From the NCBI RefSeq assembly GCF_900090315.1, contig NZ_FMHZ01000002.1, positions 2,458,501 through 2,522,500 of the forward strand: 64,000 bases of DNA, given 5' to 3'. Position numbers and translations under genes: made by a program. Shown here one piece after another: positions 33,001 to 42,855 of this stretch; position 1 is the first letter of the stretch; every line of letters starts with the position of its first letter. Source of the DNA: Micromonospora citrea (GTDB lineage: Bacteria > Actinomycetota > Actinomycetes > Mycobacteriales > Micromonosporaceae). The notes beneath the pieces were generated by a model. It ran no database searches and had not been told where the DNA came from. It saw nothing but the letters and a program-made list of their open reading frames with translations.

Positions 33001-34912
33001 CGCGCTCATCGGTGTGGTGGTGGCGGCCCTGGCCCGGTCGCTGGCCATTCCGCTGGTCGACGACATCGAGGCCGAGGGGATGCCGCCGCACCTGGCCCAG
33101 ATCGGGGGCGCGGCCGCCGGGGCGGCCCTGCTCGCCGCCCCGGGCGCGGTCGCGGCGCTGGCGGCCGAGTTCGGTCACTCGTCGGAGGTGGTCCTCACCG
33201 CCGCGCTGGCCGCGTCCAGCCTGGGCCTGGCGGCGGTCGCGGCCGTCCGGCGGCAGGTTCCGCAGTACCTGCCCTGGGCGAGCGCGGCCGTGGCCGGCGG
33301 CGCGACGGTCAGCGCGCTGGCCGCCATCCCCACCGGGCTGCCCGTCGGTGTCTACGCCGCCGCGGCTGCCCTGCTCGGGGTGCTCGCCGAGCTGATCCGC
33401 GGGGCGACCGAGCCGCCTGCCGACGCGGCCCAGCCGGTGCGGCGCTGGTCGGTGCTGCTCGACGGGGCGCTGCGCCGGCTGCCGGACGACGGCACGCGGC
33501 GACGCTGGCGGGTGAGTCCGGCCGCCGGCGCGCTCGCCGTCGCCGCGCTGCCCACCGTCCTGGCGCTGGTGTCGATCGCGCCTGCCCTGGTCGTCGCCCT
33601 GGTCGAGCCGCACCGCAGCCTCGCCCGGGTCTGGCAGGGGCCGCCGCCGGACCTGCTCACCCCGCCGCCGGACGCGGTCGACGCGACCCACGTGCTGACC
33701 GCGCTGCTGCTCACCGCGACCGCCGCGCTGGCGGCCACCGGGTTCAGCGGCGGCCGGCGTTCCCGGGCGGTGCCGGTGGTGCTGCCCGGCGCGGCCGTGA
33801 CGCTGCTGATCACCCCCGTCGCGCTGGGCAACGGCTGGCCGGCGAGCACCCTCGCCGCGCTTGCCGTGTTCACGATCTCGATGCTGGGTCTGGCCCTGAC
33901 CCCGCCGCCCCCGCTGGCCGAGCGGGCCCGCTCGCTGCGGCTGACCCGCGTGCTGGTCTTCGCCATCGGGCTGGCCGCCGGGGGCGCGGGGCTGGCCGGC
34001 AGCCTCGCCACCCGGGAGCTGACGCTGTTCACGCTCGGCGGCGCCGTCGGCGTCGGCACGGTGGCGGCCCTGTTCGGCAGCACCCAGCGGGCGCGCATCC
34101 TCGGCTGGCTCTTCGCCTCGCTGATGGCGCAGCTGTTCGTGCTCACCGCCGGGCTGGTGGCCGGGCTGGCCGCCGTCTGGTCCGCGTTCGGCGTGCTGGC
34201 GGTCGGCGCGGCCCTGCAGGTGTTCGCCGCGACCCTGCCCCGCCTGCGCCGCCCCGAGGCCCAGCGCGAGGCCGCCACCGTGGAGTGGAGCGGGCACGCG
34301 GCCGCGCTGATCGCCCTGGCGCTGGCCTTCGACTCGCCGCGACACATCGCCGCGCTGCTGGCCGCCTGGGGCGCGGTCCTCGGGGTGGCGGCCGCCCGAC
34401 CCGGCCGCCGGCCGGTGGAGCGGCGCATCCTGTTCTGGGCGGTCGTGGTCTGCGAGATCGCCGCCTGGTGGATCCTGATGCGGGTGGCCGACGTGGCGCT
34501 GCCGGAGGCGTACACGCTGCCGTTCGCCGCACTCGCCCTGCTCGTCGGGGTGCTGGAGCTGCGGCACCGGCCCGACCTGAGCAGCTGGGTCGCGTACGGC
34601 CCGGCGCTGGTCGCCGCGTTCGTGCCGACCCTGGCGATCGTGCTGGCCACCGACTCCAGCACGCTGCGTCAGGTGCTGCTGCTGCTCGGTGCGGTGGCGG
34701 TGCTCGTCTTCGGGTCCATGAGCCAGCAGCAGGCACCGGTGATCGTCGGCGCCGGCGTCACCGCGATCGCGGCGGTGCACGCGCTGTTCAGCTTCGGGCC
34801 CTGGCTGGCGCTGATCCCGGTCGGGCTCCTGCTCCTGGTGCTCGGCGCGAGCAACGAGCGCCGCCGCCGCGCCCAGGAACGCCTCCAGACGGCCCTACGC
34901 GGCATGCGGTGA
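30005..34912 (+). CDS. Giant polytopic membrane protein with N-terminal zinc ribbon
   Basis: 1635 residues. Residues 1-25 form a zinc ribbon (C6-x2-C9 and C19-x2-C22), followed by a charged coiled coil (~35-80, EIERSIAEMKAREAAIAS), an Arg/Pro-rich linker (~85-150) and then more than 30 membrane helices up to the C-terminus, broken by one Pro/Glu-rich cytoplasmic loop at ~310-370 and shorter polar loops. No transporter, glycosyltransferase or enzyme motif recognised. The layout recalls DUF2339-type very large membrane proteins. GTG start after GGAGGGG. Preceded by the ugd terminator, so probably transcribed alone. Function unknown. Confidence 0.85.
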   Translation: MASFQCSSCGREIKPAVSCPHCGAHQPQWVEHLAEIERSIAEMKAREAAIASEQRQIAAKMQAALFQRDILAHAGEERLKQATRPRRVLRRRPGRRPPTAATGAPPRVPRQGTPSAPDDPPPPPEATWLDADDPENPPEASSREVQNIPLGLGALLLGVAAVVFAAVATSSMDALARLGILLLATVLMLLAPPVLARRGLTSTAETISAVGLLLVPLAGYALWAVDRIGNGGTSGAIFAGVIFAVTAGVSFGYAGWTGLRAPRFATVLAAQPVLPLLAYDRITGPGGWALVLTAVAVLDLWLARSPVTVERAVRQDLPEPPPAPAAPTAPRQRRAEGRPEGAPEETGEVLDGALPEQEPAPAARPVPWLRELTWALHGVAVAVALAYAVTALLRATTVPAAAGAGLVLLLAAAVGLAGTLALRRPPLPDLGAGIFTLAVIGALSRVASVALPGRALLLIAAVITVTGLAVRAVPEAARRGPQLASAVALTVSGVVVAGGALRAGVAPVRAALPAWAADLGHHPAELSAAVGPAAWQLAASAFLLTVAAVLALPPEIRREFAVVGAALTALAVPASFGLGWAVAPWPMVLTAIGIGVVGLSARTGRAAVAHAAAAAGVGLFGAGAALARPALTSAVLLALFAAGVLVAVAPRMRLAPAAADTVSAWAAGGAAFALPGAVAAFVAATVPTDPTPTPASLREATVPVLAATFLAVCVTLGYAAIVQVSQRRIAAPLAVGTALGAVVVTAAAFGAPGATAADAWVGGLLLVAAAMVVFAGPIDAGRRSDLTLDGSDLAAAAVTAALIATLARIAAVLTPGGQLAVAAGLVLVVAVAARAMPEEWRRGPILGIAVGGVLIGLLAGWSALRGGWGVLATPGPIWAGDLTGWPAAPTGGSTWQAPVALALLGVAAAVLLPPPWKYDVSGGAAVLATIGAPAAFDLPWWSPVLVGGMVATVFGMAAVAAVDPRAGLSRAVVAGVVALHAAGAGLVRPWTTALALGSIALIGVVVAALARSLAIPLVDDIEAEGMPPHLAQIGGAAAGAALLAAPGAVAALAAEFGHSSEVVLTAALAASSLGLAAVAAVRRQVPQYLPWASAAVAGGATVSALAAIPTGLPVGVYAAAAALLGVLAELIRGATEPPADAAQPVRRWSVLLDGALRRLPDDGTRRRWRVSPAAGALAVAALPTVLALVSIAPALVVALVEPHRSLARVWQGPPPDLLTPPPDAVDATHVLTALLLTATAALAATGFSGGRRSRAVPVVLPGAAVTLLITPVALGNGWPASTLAALAVFTISMLGLALTPPPPLAERARSLRLTRVLVFAIGLAAGGAGLAGSLATRELTLFTLGGAVGVGTVAALFGSTQRARILGWLFASLMAQLFVLTAGLVAGLAAVWSAFGVLAVGAALQVFAATLPRLRRPEAQREAATVEWSGHAAALIALALAFDSPRHIAALLAAWGAVLGVAAARPGRRPVERRILFWAVVVCEIAAWWILMRVADVALPEAYTLPFAALALLVGVLELRHRPDLSSWVAYGPALVAAFVPTLAIVLATDSSTLRQVLLLLGAVAVLVFGSMSQQQAPVIVGAGVTAIAAVHALFSFGPWLALIPVGLLLLVLGASNERRRRAQERLQTALRGMR

Positions 34913-34918
34913 GCCGCA

Positions 34919-35020
34919 GGGCCCGGCGGGCGGCACCGGGGTGGGGCGGGACGCCAAGGCTGGACTGAGGGCTCGGGCCCGGCGCGCGGCACCGGGGCGC
35001 GGCGGGACGCCGAGGCTGGG
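34919..35020. repeat. Imperfect 46-bp duplication, period 56
   Basis: The segment starting GGGCCCGGCGGGCGGCACCG is repeated 56 bp later with about five differences, directly after the giant membrane gene. Confidence 0.7.
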
Positions 35021-35152
35021 CGGTGGGCTGGGGCGCGGGCTCGCCCGGACACCTGCCAACCCGTCACACCGGCGCGACGAACTGCGGGCGCCTGGCGTCG
35101 AGAGGGTGCGGGGCACCGCCCCGTGAGGAGCCGGACCTCGGCATACGAGAGC

Positions 35153-35187
35153 GCCGCCGACGAGCGGCCCTGCTGCTCGTCGGCGGC
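35153..35187. terminator. 13-bp perfect hairpin, bidirectional terminator
   Basis: GCCGCCGACGAGC and GCTCGTCGGCGGC with a 9-base loop. The only strong stem between the convergent giant membrane gene and the phosphatase-like gene. Confidence 0.7.
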
Positions 35188-35259
35188 CTCCGCGCGTGTC
35201 GGGGGCGCACGACGGGCGGGACCATCGCCCCCGCCGCGGCGCCGGACTGTCGCGGCCGG

Positions 35260-35688
35260 CTACTGGAACCGGGCGATGTAACGGCGCTGCCAGGGGGTCT
35301 CGACGGCCTGTGGCGAGTAGTGCTGCCGGACGTAGGCGACCGCCCGGTCGTTCGGCACCCCGTCGATCACCGCGAGGCAGGCGAGGGCGGTGCCGGTGCG
35401 TCCCTTGCCGCCGCCGCAGGCGACCTCGACGCGGCCGTCCTCGGCGCGGGTCCACGCCTCGCGCAACGCGGCGGCGGCCGCGACGCGGTCGGACGGCAGC
35501 CAGAAGTCGGGCCAGCGCACCCAGCGGTGCTCCCAGGCCGTCGGGGCCGGCGGCTTACCGAGGAGATAGAGCGCGAAGGTGGGTTCCGTCCCTTCCGGGA
35601 GCGGGCGTCGAAGTCCCCGGCCGCGGACGAGTCGGCCGGACGGCAGCCGGAGCACGCCCGGCGCAGTGGGGTCCCATGAAGTGGTCAT
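35260..35688 (-). CDS. Small tyrosine / dual-specificity phosphatase-like protein
   Basis: 142 residues. The phosphatase loop VACGGGKGRTGTALA matches CX5R(T) with C91 and R97, and WPDFWLPSD upstream could supply the general acid region. Shorter than usual DSPs but the signature is intact. It may dephosphorylate proteins or phosphoinositol-type substrates. ATG start. 130 bp from the MMPL gene on the same strand; co-transcription is possible but unproven. Confidence 0.8.
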   Translation of the reverse strand: MTTSWDPTAPGVLRLPSGRLVRGRGLRRPLPEGTEPTFALYLLGKPPAPTAWEHRWVRWPDFWLPSDRVAAAAALREAWTRAEDGRVEVACGGGKGRTGTALACLAVIDGVPNDRAVAYVRQHYSPQAVETPWQRRYIARFQ

Positions 35689-35817
35689 CTGTCGTCAGGG
35701 CCCCGTGCCCTCGCGGGCCGGTGTGCCCGTCCTCCTTCCGGTTCGGTGTGTGTTTCCGGGCAATGGTCAGCGGGGCCGGCGGCCCGTCACGCACGGCGCG
35801 CCGCGCCGCCGACCCGG

Positions 35818-38076
35818 TTACCGGTCGACGGCCGCCACGAAGACCTGAGTGTCGGCGTCACGGTCGGCGTCCGCGACCGCGGTCCGACGGGGGCCGGCGA
35901 TGAACCGCGGGGCCCACCAGTTGGCCTCGCCGAGCAGTCGCATGAGCGACGGCAGGACGACCGCGCGGATGATGGTGGCGTCGATCAGGATCGCGGCGGC
36001 CAGCCCCACGCCGAGTTGCTTGAACTCGACGACCGACAGGGTGGCGAAGATGCAGAACACGGCGACCATGATGATCGCGGCGCTGCTCACCGTGGACGCC
36101 GACGAGACGATGCCCTGCTCGATCGCCTCGCGGGTCGACAGGCCCTGCTGGACCGCCTCGCGGATGCGGCTCACGACGAACACGTGGTAGTCCATCGAGA
36201 GTCCGAAGAGGATGACGAACAGCATCAGCGGCAGCCAGGACACGATCGCGCCGTTGGAGGTGAACCCGAGCAGGTCCTCCGCCCAGGTGTGCTGGAAGAC
36301 CAGCACCAGCAGCCCGTACGAGGCGGCCACGGAGATCGCGTTGAGCAGGATCGAGGTCATCGCCACCACGACCGAGCGGAACGTGATGAGCATGACCAGG
36401 AAGGTCATGGCGAGCACGAACGCGACGACCCCCGGCAGCGCGTCGGCCATGCGGTCGCGGAAGTCGGCGTCGTTGGCGGTGCGGCCGGCCACCGCCCACT
36501 CCGTGTCCGGGACCGTGCCGACCGTCTGCGGCAGCAACTCGGCGCGCAGTCGGTGCAGCGACTCGGCCGCCGCGTGGCTGTCGCTGGTGCCCGTCACCCG
36601 GACGGTCGCCAGGAAGACGGTGCCGTCGGCGGACCTGCGTACGGTCGGGGGGCGGTCCTGGGCGAACCGGCCGTCCCCCTTGATGAGCGCGGCGAGATCG
36701 GTGATCTCGCGCTCCACCGCCGGCCCGCCCGCGCCGCCGGTGCGGATCGCGACGAGGTGGCTGGTGCCGAGTTCGTTGCCGGGGAACGCCTGGGCCAGGC
36801 GGTCGTAGGTGTGCAGGATCGGGATCGAACGGGGCAGGTCGGTGAGGGTGGGCCGCTTGAGGTTCATCCCCAGCGCCGGGACGGCGACGACGACCAGCAC
36901 TCCGACGGAGACCACGAACGTCGCCAGCGGCGCGCGCAGCGCCGGCCGCAGGACCGCCGCCCAGAAGCGGCTGCGCTCCGCCCGCTGGATCCGCCGGCCG
37001 AGGAAGGGCACCCGGGGCCGGTCCACCCACCGCCCGAGGACGACCAGGATCGCGGGCAGGACGGTGAGGGATCCGATCATGGCCACCCCGACGACCAGGA
37101 TCGAGCCGGTCGCCATCGAGCTGAACGTGTTGTCGCCGACCAGGAACAGGCTGGCCATGGCGACCATGACGGCCACGCCGGAGACCAGCACTGCGTGCCC
37201 CGAGGTGCGGGCCGCGATCTCGACCGCGCTGCGGTGGTCGCGCCCGCGGGCCCGTTCCTCGCGCTCGCGGCGCAGGTAGAACAGCGAGTAGTCGACGCCG
37301 ACCGCCATGCCGATCAGCAGGATGATGCTGTTGACCATCTCCCCCGCCGGGAAGATGTGCGAGGCGAACTGGGCCAGGCCCATCGCGCCGGCCACGGCCG
37401 ACAGCGCCAGCACGACGGGCACGCCGGCGGCGATCAGGGCGCCGAAGCTGAACAGCAGGATCACCAGCGCCACGGGCACGCTGATGAGTTCCGCCTTGAC
37501 GAAGTCGGCCGCCAGCGTCTCGGTCAGCGCCTTCGACAGCGAACCCGATCCCACCTGTTCCACCCGCAGGTCGGGATGCTGCTGCTGCGCCTGCGCGGTC
37601 GCCTCCAGCAGCGGCCCGACCCGCGCGTCGGCGTCGTCCGCCGAACCGGCCATCTTCACCTCGACCAGCACCGCCTGACGGCTGGGGGAGACGACCGGGT
37701 CCGCCACCTTCGCCACGTCGGTCAGGGCGCGCATGCGTGCCGACAGGTCGGTGGCCACGGCCCGCGCACGGTCGAGATCGAGTTCGCCGGCCCGCGCCGT
37801 GATCAGGACGCTCTCCGCCGCCGGGGGTTCCGGGAACTTCCCGGCCTGCTCGATGCGGTCCGCACGGGCCAGTTCCCCGTGCAGGCTGTCCTGCGTGGTG
37901 GCCTCGACCGTGCCGACGAGGCTGCCGCCGACCACGCCGGCCAGCACGAAGCACAGCCAGGCCGTGATGGCGAGCCAGGGATGGTTGGCGCTCCACCGGC
38001 CGATCCGCGTGGTGAGGGGCGCACGACCGCCTCGTCGCCCGCGGTGCGCCGGCGCGTGACCGCCGCCCGGCGTCAT
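35818..38076 (-). CDS. MMPL/RND family transporter
   Basis: 752 residues with two repeats of one helix, a large extracytoplasmic domain and a bundle of five or more helices (first helix ~35-57, loop 60-195, bundle 200-400; second loop 400-560, bundle 565-720). Motifs VDYSLFYLRREREERARG and LSMDYHVFVVSRIREA are the paired Asp-Tyr sites carried by MMPL proteins for proton coupling. Probably exports lipids or small hydrophobic compounds. ATG preceded by GGGAGGACGG. Palindromes lie just upstream. Substrate unknown. Confidence 0.9.
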   Translation of the reverse strand: MTPGGGHAPAHRGRRGGRAPLTTRIGRWSANHPWLAITAWLCFVLAGVVGGSLVGTVEATTQDSLHGELARADRIEQAGKFPEPPAAESVLITARAGELDLDRARAVATDLSARMRALTDVAKVADPVVSPSRQAVLVEVKMAGSADDADARVGPLLEATAQAQQQHPDLRVEQVGSGSLSKALTETLAADFVKAELISVPVALVILLFSFGALIAAGVPVVLALSAVAGAMGLAQFASHIFPAGEMVNSIILLIGMAVGVDYSLFYLRREREERARGRDHRSAVEIAARTSGHAVLVSGVAVMVAMASLFLVGDNTFSSMATGSILVVGVAMIGSLTVLPAILVVLGRWVDRPRVPFLGRRIQRAERSRFWAAVLRPALRAPLATFVVSVGVLVVVAVPALGMNLKRPTLTDLPRSIPILHTYDRLAQAFPGNELGTSHLVAIRTGGAGGPAVEREITDLAALIKGDGRFAQDRPPTVRRSADGTVFLATVRVTGTSDSHAAAESLHRLRAELLPQTVGTVPDTEWAVAGRTANDADFRDRMADALPGVVAFVLAMTFLVMLITFRSVVVAMTSILLNAISVAASYGLLVLVFQHTWAEDLLGFTSNGAIVSWLPLMLFVILFGLSMDYHVFVVSRIREAVQQGLSTREAIEQGIVSSASTVSSAAIIMVAVFCIFATLSVVEFKQLGVGLAAAILIDATIIRAVVLPSLMRLLGEANWWAPRFIAGPRRTAVADADRDADTQVFVAAVDR

Positions 38077-38384
38077 CGGCCGTCCTCCCGCTCCACGAGG
38101 TCGGTCACCGACCCGACCGGTCCGCCCGACAGCGGGTCAAACTCCTGGACGCACGAGCCAGCGTGCGTCGACGCATGCCACAGATGGATCATGCCGACGA
38201 CGCTATGGATCCACGGCGGCCCGGACCATGAGGCCGACCGCCGAGCGCGGCGGGCCGACCCCAACGGCCCGGGTGCGGAAATCCACACCCCGGCGCGCCG
38301 GTCGCCCGGCTCCCTCCGGGCGTGGCCGGCGCGCGGCGGCGCGTTTCCGGAAGTCGTCAGGCGGGCGAGGCGCGGAGGGCGGCG
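38077..38384. other. Control region upstream of MMPL and 3' of purE
   Basis: No gene. Holds the two palindromes at 38099-38169 near the transporter start and a duplication spanning the purE stop. About 180 bp between them shows nothing recognisable. Confidence 0.6.
38099..38169. promoter_or_regulatory. Palindromes upstream of MMPL transporter gene
   Basis: GGTCGGTCACCGACC is symmetrical about its central C, 22 bp before the start codon. GACGCACG-AGCCAG-CGTGCGTC lies 35 bp further. Both could bind a TetR-type repressor, although no such gene is adjacent. Confidence 0.45.
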
Positions 38385-38410
38385 TCAGGCGAGGGAGGCG
38401 CGGAGGGCGG
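38355..38410. repeat. 28-bp tandem duplication across the purE stop codon
   Basis: CGTCAGGCGRGSGAGGCGCG-type unit occurs twice with period 28 and two differences; the second copy is the end of purE including its stop, the first is a non-coding copy behind it. Confidence 0.8.
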
Positions 38411-38900
38411 CGTCCTTCTCGGCCACCAACTGCTCAAGGTCCGCCTGGTAGGCCGACATGCGGTCGAGCAGGGCGCGGTCGGCGGCCGCCAGGATGCGGA
38501 CGGCGAGCAGCCCGGCGTTGCGGGCGTTGCCGATGGACACCGTGGCCACCGGCACGCCAGCCGGCATCTGCACGATGGAGAGCAGCGAGTCCATCCCGTC
38601 GAGATGCTTCAGCGGCACCGGCACGCCGATCACCGGCAGCGGGGTGACCGAGGCGATCATGCCCGGCAGTGCGGCGGCGCCCCCCGCACCGGCGATGACC
38701 ACCTTCAGGCCCCGGTCGGCGGCGGCCCGGCCGTAGTCGATCATCTTGACCGGGGTCCGGTGCGCCGAGACCACCTCGACCTCGTACGGCACCTCGAACT
38801 CGTCCAGCACCTCGGCGGCGGCCTTCATCGTCGGCCAGTCCGAGTCGCTGCCCATGATCAGGCCGACGACGGCACCCGCCCGCTCCCCGTTCGCGCTCAC
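38385..38900 (-). CDS. purE: N5-carboxyaminoimidazole ribonucleotide mutase
   Basis: 171-residue class I PurE converting N5-CAIR to CAIR in purine synthesis. [31 protein letters not shown] (catalytic His) and [14 protein letters not shown] are diagnostic. Starts at GTG overlapping the purK stop as GTGA, so the two are coupled. Normal length. Confidence 0.95.
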   Translation of the reverse strand: MSANGERAGAVVGLIMGSDSDWPTMKAAAEVLDEFEVPYEVEVVSAHRTPVKMIDYGRAAADRGLKVVIAGAGGAAALPGMIASVTPLPVIGVPVPLKHLDGMDSLLSIVQMPAGVPVATVSIGNARNAGLLAVRILAAADRALLDRMSAYQADLEQLVAEKDAALRASLA

Positions 38901-40078
38901 TGGCGCCCCTCCCGCAGCCAGCGGGCTGCCCGGGCGGCCCGCGTCCGTACGTCGTCCAGGTCGTCGCCGAGCACCGTCACGTGCCCGATCTTGCGGCCGG
39001 GTCGCACCTGCTTGCCGTAGAGGTGCACCTTGGCGCCCGGCTCGGCCGCGAAGAGGTGGTGCAGCCGCTCGTCGATCGACATCCCGCCCGGCTCGCCGCC
39101 CAGCACGTTCGCCATCACCACGACCGGCGCGGCCAGCGAGGTGTCCCCCATCGGGTAGTCGAGGACCGCCCGCAGGTGCTGCTCGAACTGCGACGTGCGG
39201 GCGCCCTCGATGGTCCAGTGCCCGGAGTTGTGCGGCCGCATCGCCAGCTCGTTGACCACGACCCGGCTGCCGCCGGGCGCGGCCGGGTCGGCGACCTCGA
39301 ACAGCTCCACCGCGAGCAGGCCGACCACGCCGAGCGCGGTGGCCAGGTCGATGGCGAGCTGCTGGGCGCCGAGCGCCAGCTCCTCGGACAGGCCCGGCGC
39401 GGGGGCGAGCACCTCGACGCAGATGCCGTCCCGCTGCACCGTCTCGACCACCGGGTACGCGGCGACCTGCCCGAACGGCGAGCGGGCCACCTGTACGGCG
39501 AGTTCCCGGCGCAGCGGCACCCGCTCCTCGACGATCAGCCGGGTGCCGCCGGCGAGCAGCGTCGCGGCCAGCTCGGCGGCCTGCGCCGCGTCGTCGACCA
39601 ACCACACGCCCCGGCCGTCGTAGCCGCCGCTGGCCGCCTTGAGCACCACCGGCCAGCCGGCCTCGTCGCCGAAGGCCACCAGATCGGCCGGCTCGGCCAC
39701 CGGCCGCCACGCCGGGTTGGGCGCGCCCAGCTCGCCGAGCCGCTCCCGCATGGCCCGCTTGTCCTGGGCGTGGAGCAGCGCGTCGGCCGGCGGGAAGAGC
39801 TTCACGCCCTCGGCCGCCAGCGTGCGGATGTGCTTGTTGGGGACGTGTTCGTGGTCGAACGTCACCACGTCGCAGCCCTTGGCGAAGGTGCGTAGCGCGG
39901 CGAGGTCGGTGTGGTCGCCGTACTGGACGTCGGCGGCGACCAGCGCGGCGCCGTCGTCGGGGGCCAGCGCGAGCACGCGCAGCGACTGGCCGAGGGCGAT
40001 CGCGGACTGGTGGGTCATCCGGGCCAACTGGCCGCCGCCCACCATGCCGACAACGGGCAGACCGGTACGGGAATCCAT
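38897..40078 (-). CDS. purK: 5-(carboxyamino)imidazole ribonucleotide synthase
   Basis: 393-residue ATP-grasp enzyme making N5-CAIR from AIR, bicarbonate and ATP. N-terminal [23 protein letters not shown], central [18 protein letters not shown] and C-terminal [30 protein letters not shown] are typical. First gene of the purKE operon; divergent from the pdxH-family gene by 88 bp. Confidence 0.95.
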   Translation of the reverse strand: MDSRTGLPVVGMVGGGQLARMTHQSAIALGQSLRVLALAPDDGAALVAADVQYGDHTDLAALRTFAKGCDVVTFDHEHVPNKHIRTLAAEGVKLFPPADALLHAQDKRAMRERLGELGAPNPAWRPVAEPADLVAFGDEAGWPVVLKAASGGYDGRGVWLVDDAAQAAELAATLLAGGTRLIVEERVPLRRELAVQVARSPFGQVAAYPVVETVQRDGICVEVLAPAPGLSEELALGAQQLAIDLATALGVVGLLAVELFEVADPAAPGGSRVVVNELAMRPHNSGHWTIEGARTSQFEQHLRAVLDYPMGDTSLAAPVVVMANVLGGEPGGMSIDERLHHLFAAEPGAKVHLYGKQVRPGRKIGHVTVLGDDLDDVRTRAARAARWLREGRQ

Positions 40079-40166
40079 AGCGGCGTCAGCCTATCGGGGC
40101 GGCTGACCGGCCGCGCCGCCGGATGGCCCGTCGAGCGCCCGGCGCCCGCTCTGAAAGGATCATGGC

Positions 40167-40817
40167 ATGACGATTCGCACCCTGCTCCGAGGCCTGCCGG
40201 TGCTCGCGCACGACATGCCGTCGTTCGATCCCGCCGCCGCCCCGGCGGATCCGCTGGCCCTCTTCGTCGAGTGGATGGCCGGCGCGATCGACGCCGGCGT
40301 CGACGAGCCGCACGCGATGACCGTCGCCACGGTCGACGCCGACGGCATGCCGGACGCCCGGGTGCTGATCCTGAAGGACCTCGACGAGGCGGGCTGGCAC
40401 TTCGCCACCAGCTCGGCCAGCGCCAAGGGCCGCCAGATCGCCGCCAACCCGCGGACCGCGCTCAGCTTCCACTGGCGGGAGCAGGGCCGCCAGGTCCGGG
40501 TGCGGGGCGTCGCCACCGCGGCGGACCCCGACCTGTCGCGGGCCGACTTCCTGGCCCGGCCCGAGGGGTCCCGGGTGGCCAGCCTGGCCGGCCGCCAGAG
40601 CGACGTGCTCGCCGACCCCGCCGAGCTGGACCGCGAGCTGGCCCGGGTCCGGGAACGGCTGGCCGCCGACCCGGATCTGGTCGCCGGGACGCACACCGTC
40701 TACGCCGTCGCGCCCCACAGCGTCGAGTTCTGGCAGGCGGACGCGCAGCGCCGGCACGTCCGGCTGCGCTACCACCGCGCCGACGCCGGCTGGGACCGCG
40801 AGCTGCTCTGGCCCTGA
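40167..40817 (+). CDS. Pyridoxamine 5'-phosphate oxidase family protein
   Basis: 216-residue FMN split-barrel protein: HAMTVATVDADGMPDARVLILKDLDEAGWHFAT is the FMN-binding half and FWQADAQRRHVRLRYHR the PLP-phosphate/substrate end, where PdxH proteins have W-x6-R-x-H/L-x-R. It may be a true PdxH producing PLP or an actinobacterial PNPOx relative. The ATG at 40167 is used. Only 3 bp from the convergent DUF255 gene. Confidence 0.82.
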   Translation: MTIRTLLRGLPVLAHDMPSFDPAAAPADPLALFVEWMAGAIDAGVDEPHAMTVATVDADGMPDARVLILKDLDEAGWHFATSSASAKGRQIAANPRTALSFHWREQGRQVRVRGVATAADPDLSRADFLARPEGSRVASLAGRQSDVLADPAELDRELARVRERLAADPDLVAGTHTVYAVAPHSVEFWQADAQRRHVRLRYHRADAGWDRELLWP

Positions 40818-40820
40818 GCG

Positions 40821-42815
<1,995 letters not shown>

Positions 42816-42855
42816 CCGACGACCATAACCACCCCGGGGCGCGCCCGCCGGGCGG

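Larger units (their letters stand above)
34913..35259. other. Intergenic region between convergent genes
   Basis: No gene. It holds a 56-bp-period duplication (34919-35020) and the strong hairpin at 35153-35187. The remainder is GC-rich sequence without recognised features. Confidence 0.65.

Noticed and set aside
29693..34780. A very long open frame (about 1695 codons) on the minus strand opposite the giant membrane gene
   Set aside because: Its product is Gly/Arg/Gln/His-rich without hydrophobic or domain structure, as expected when the complement of high-GC coding sequence lacks stop codons. The plus strand gives a coherent zinc-ribbon/membrane protein with a proper ribosome-binding site.
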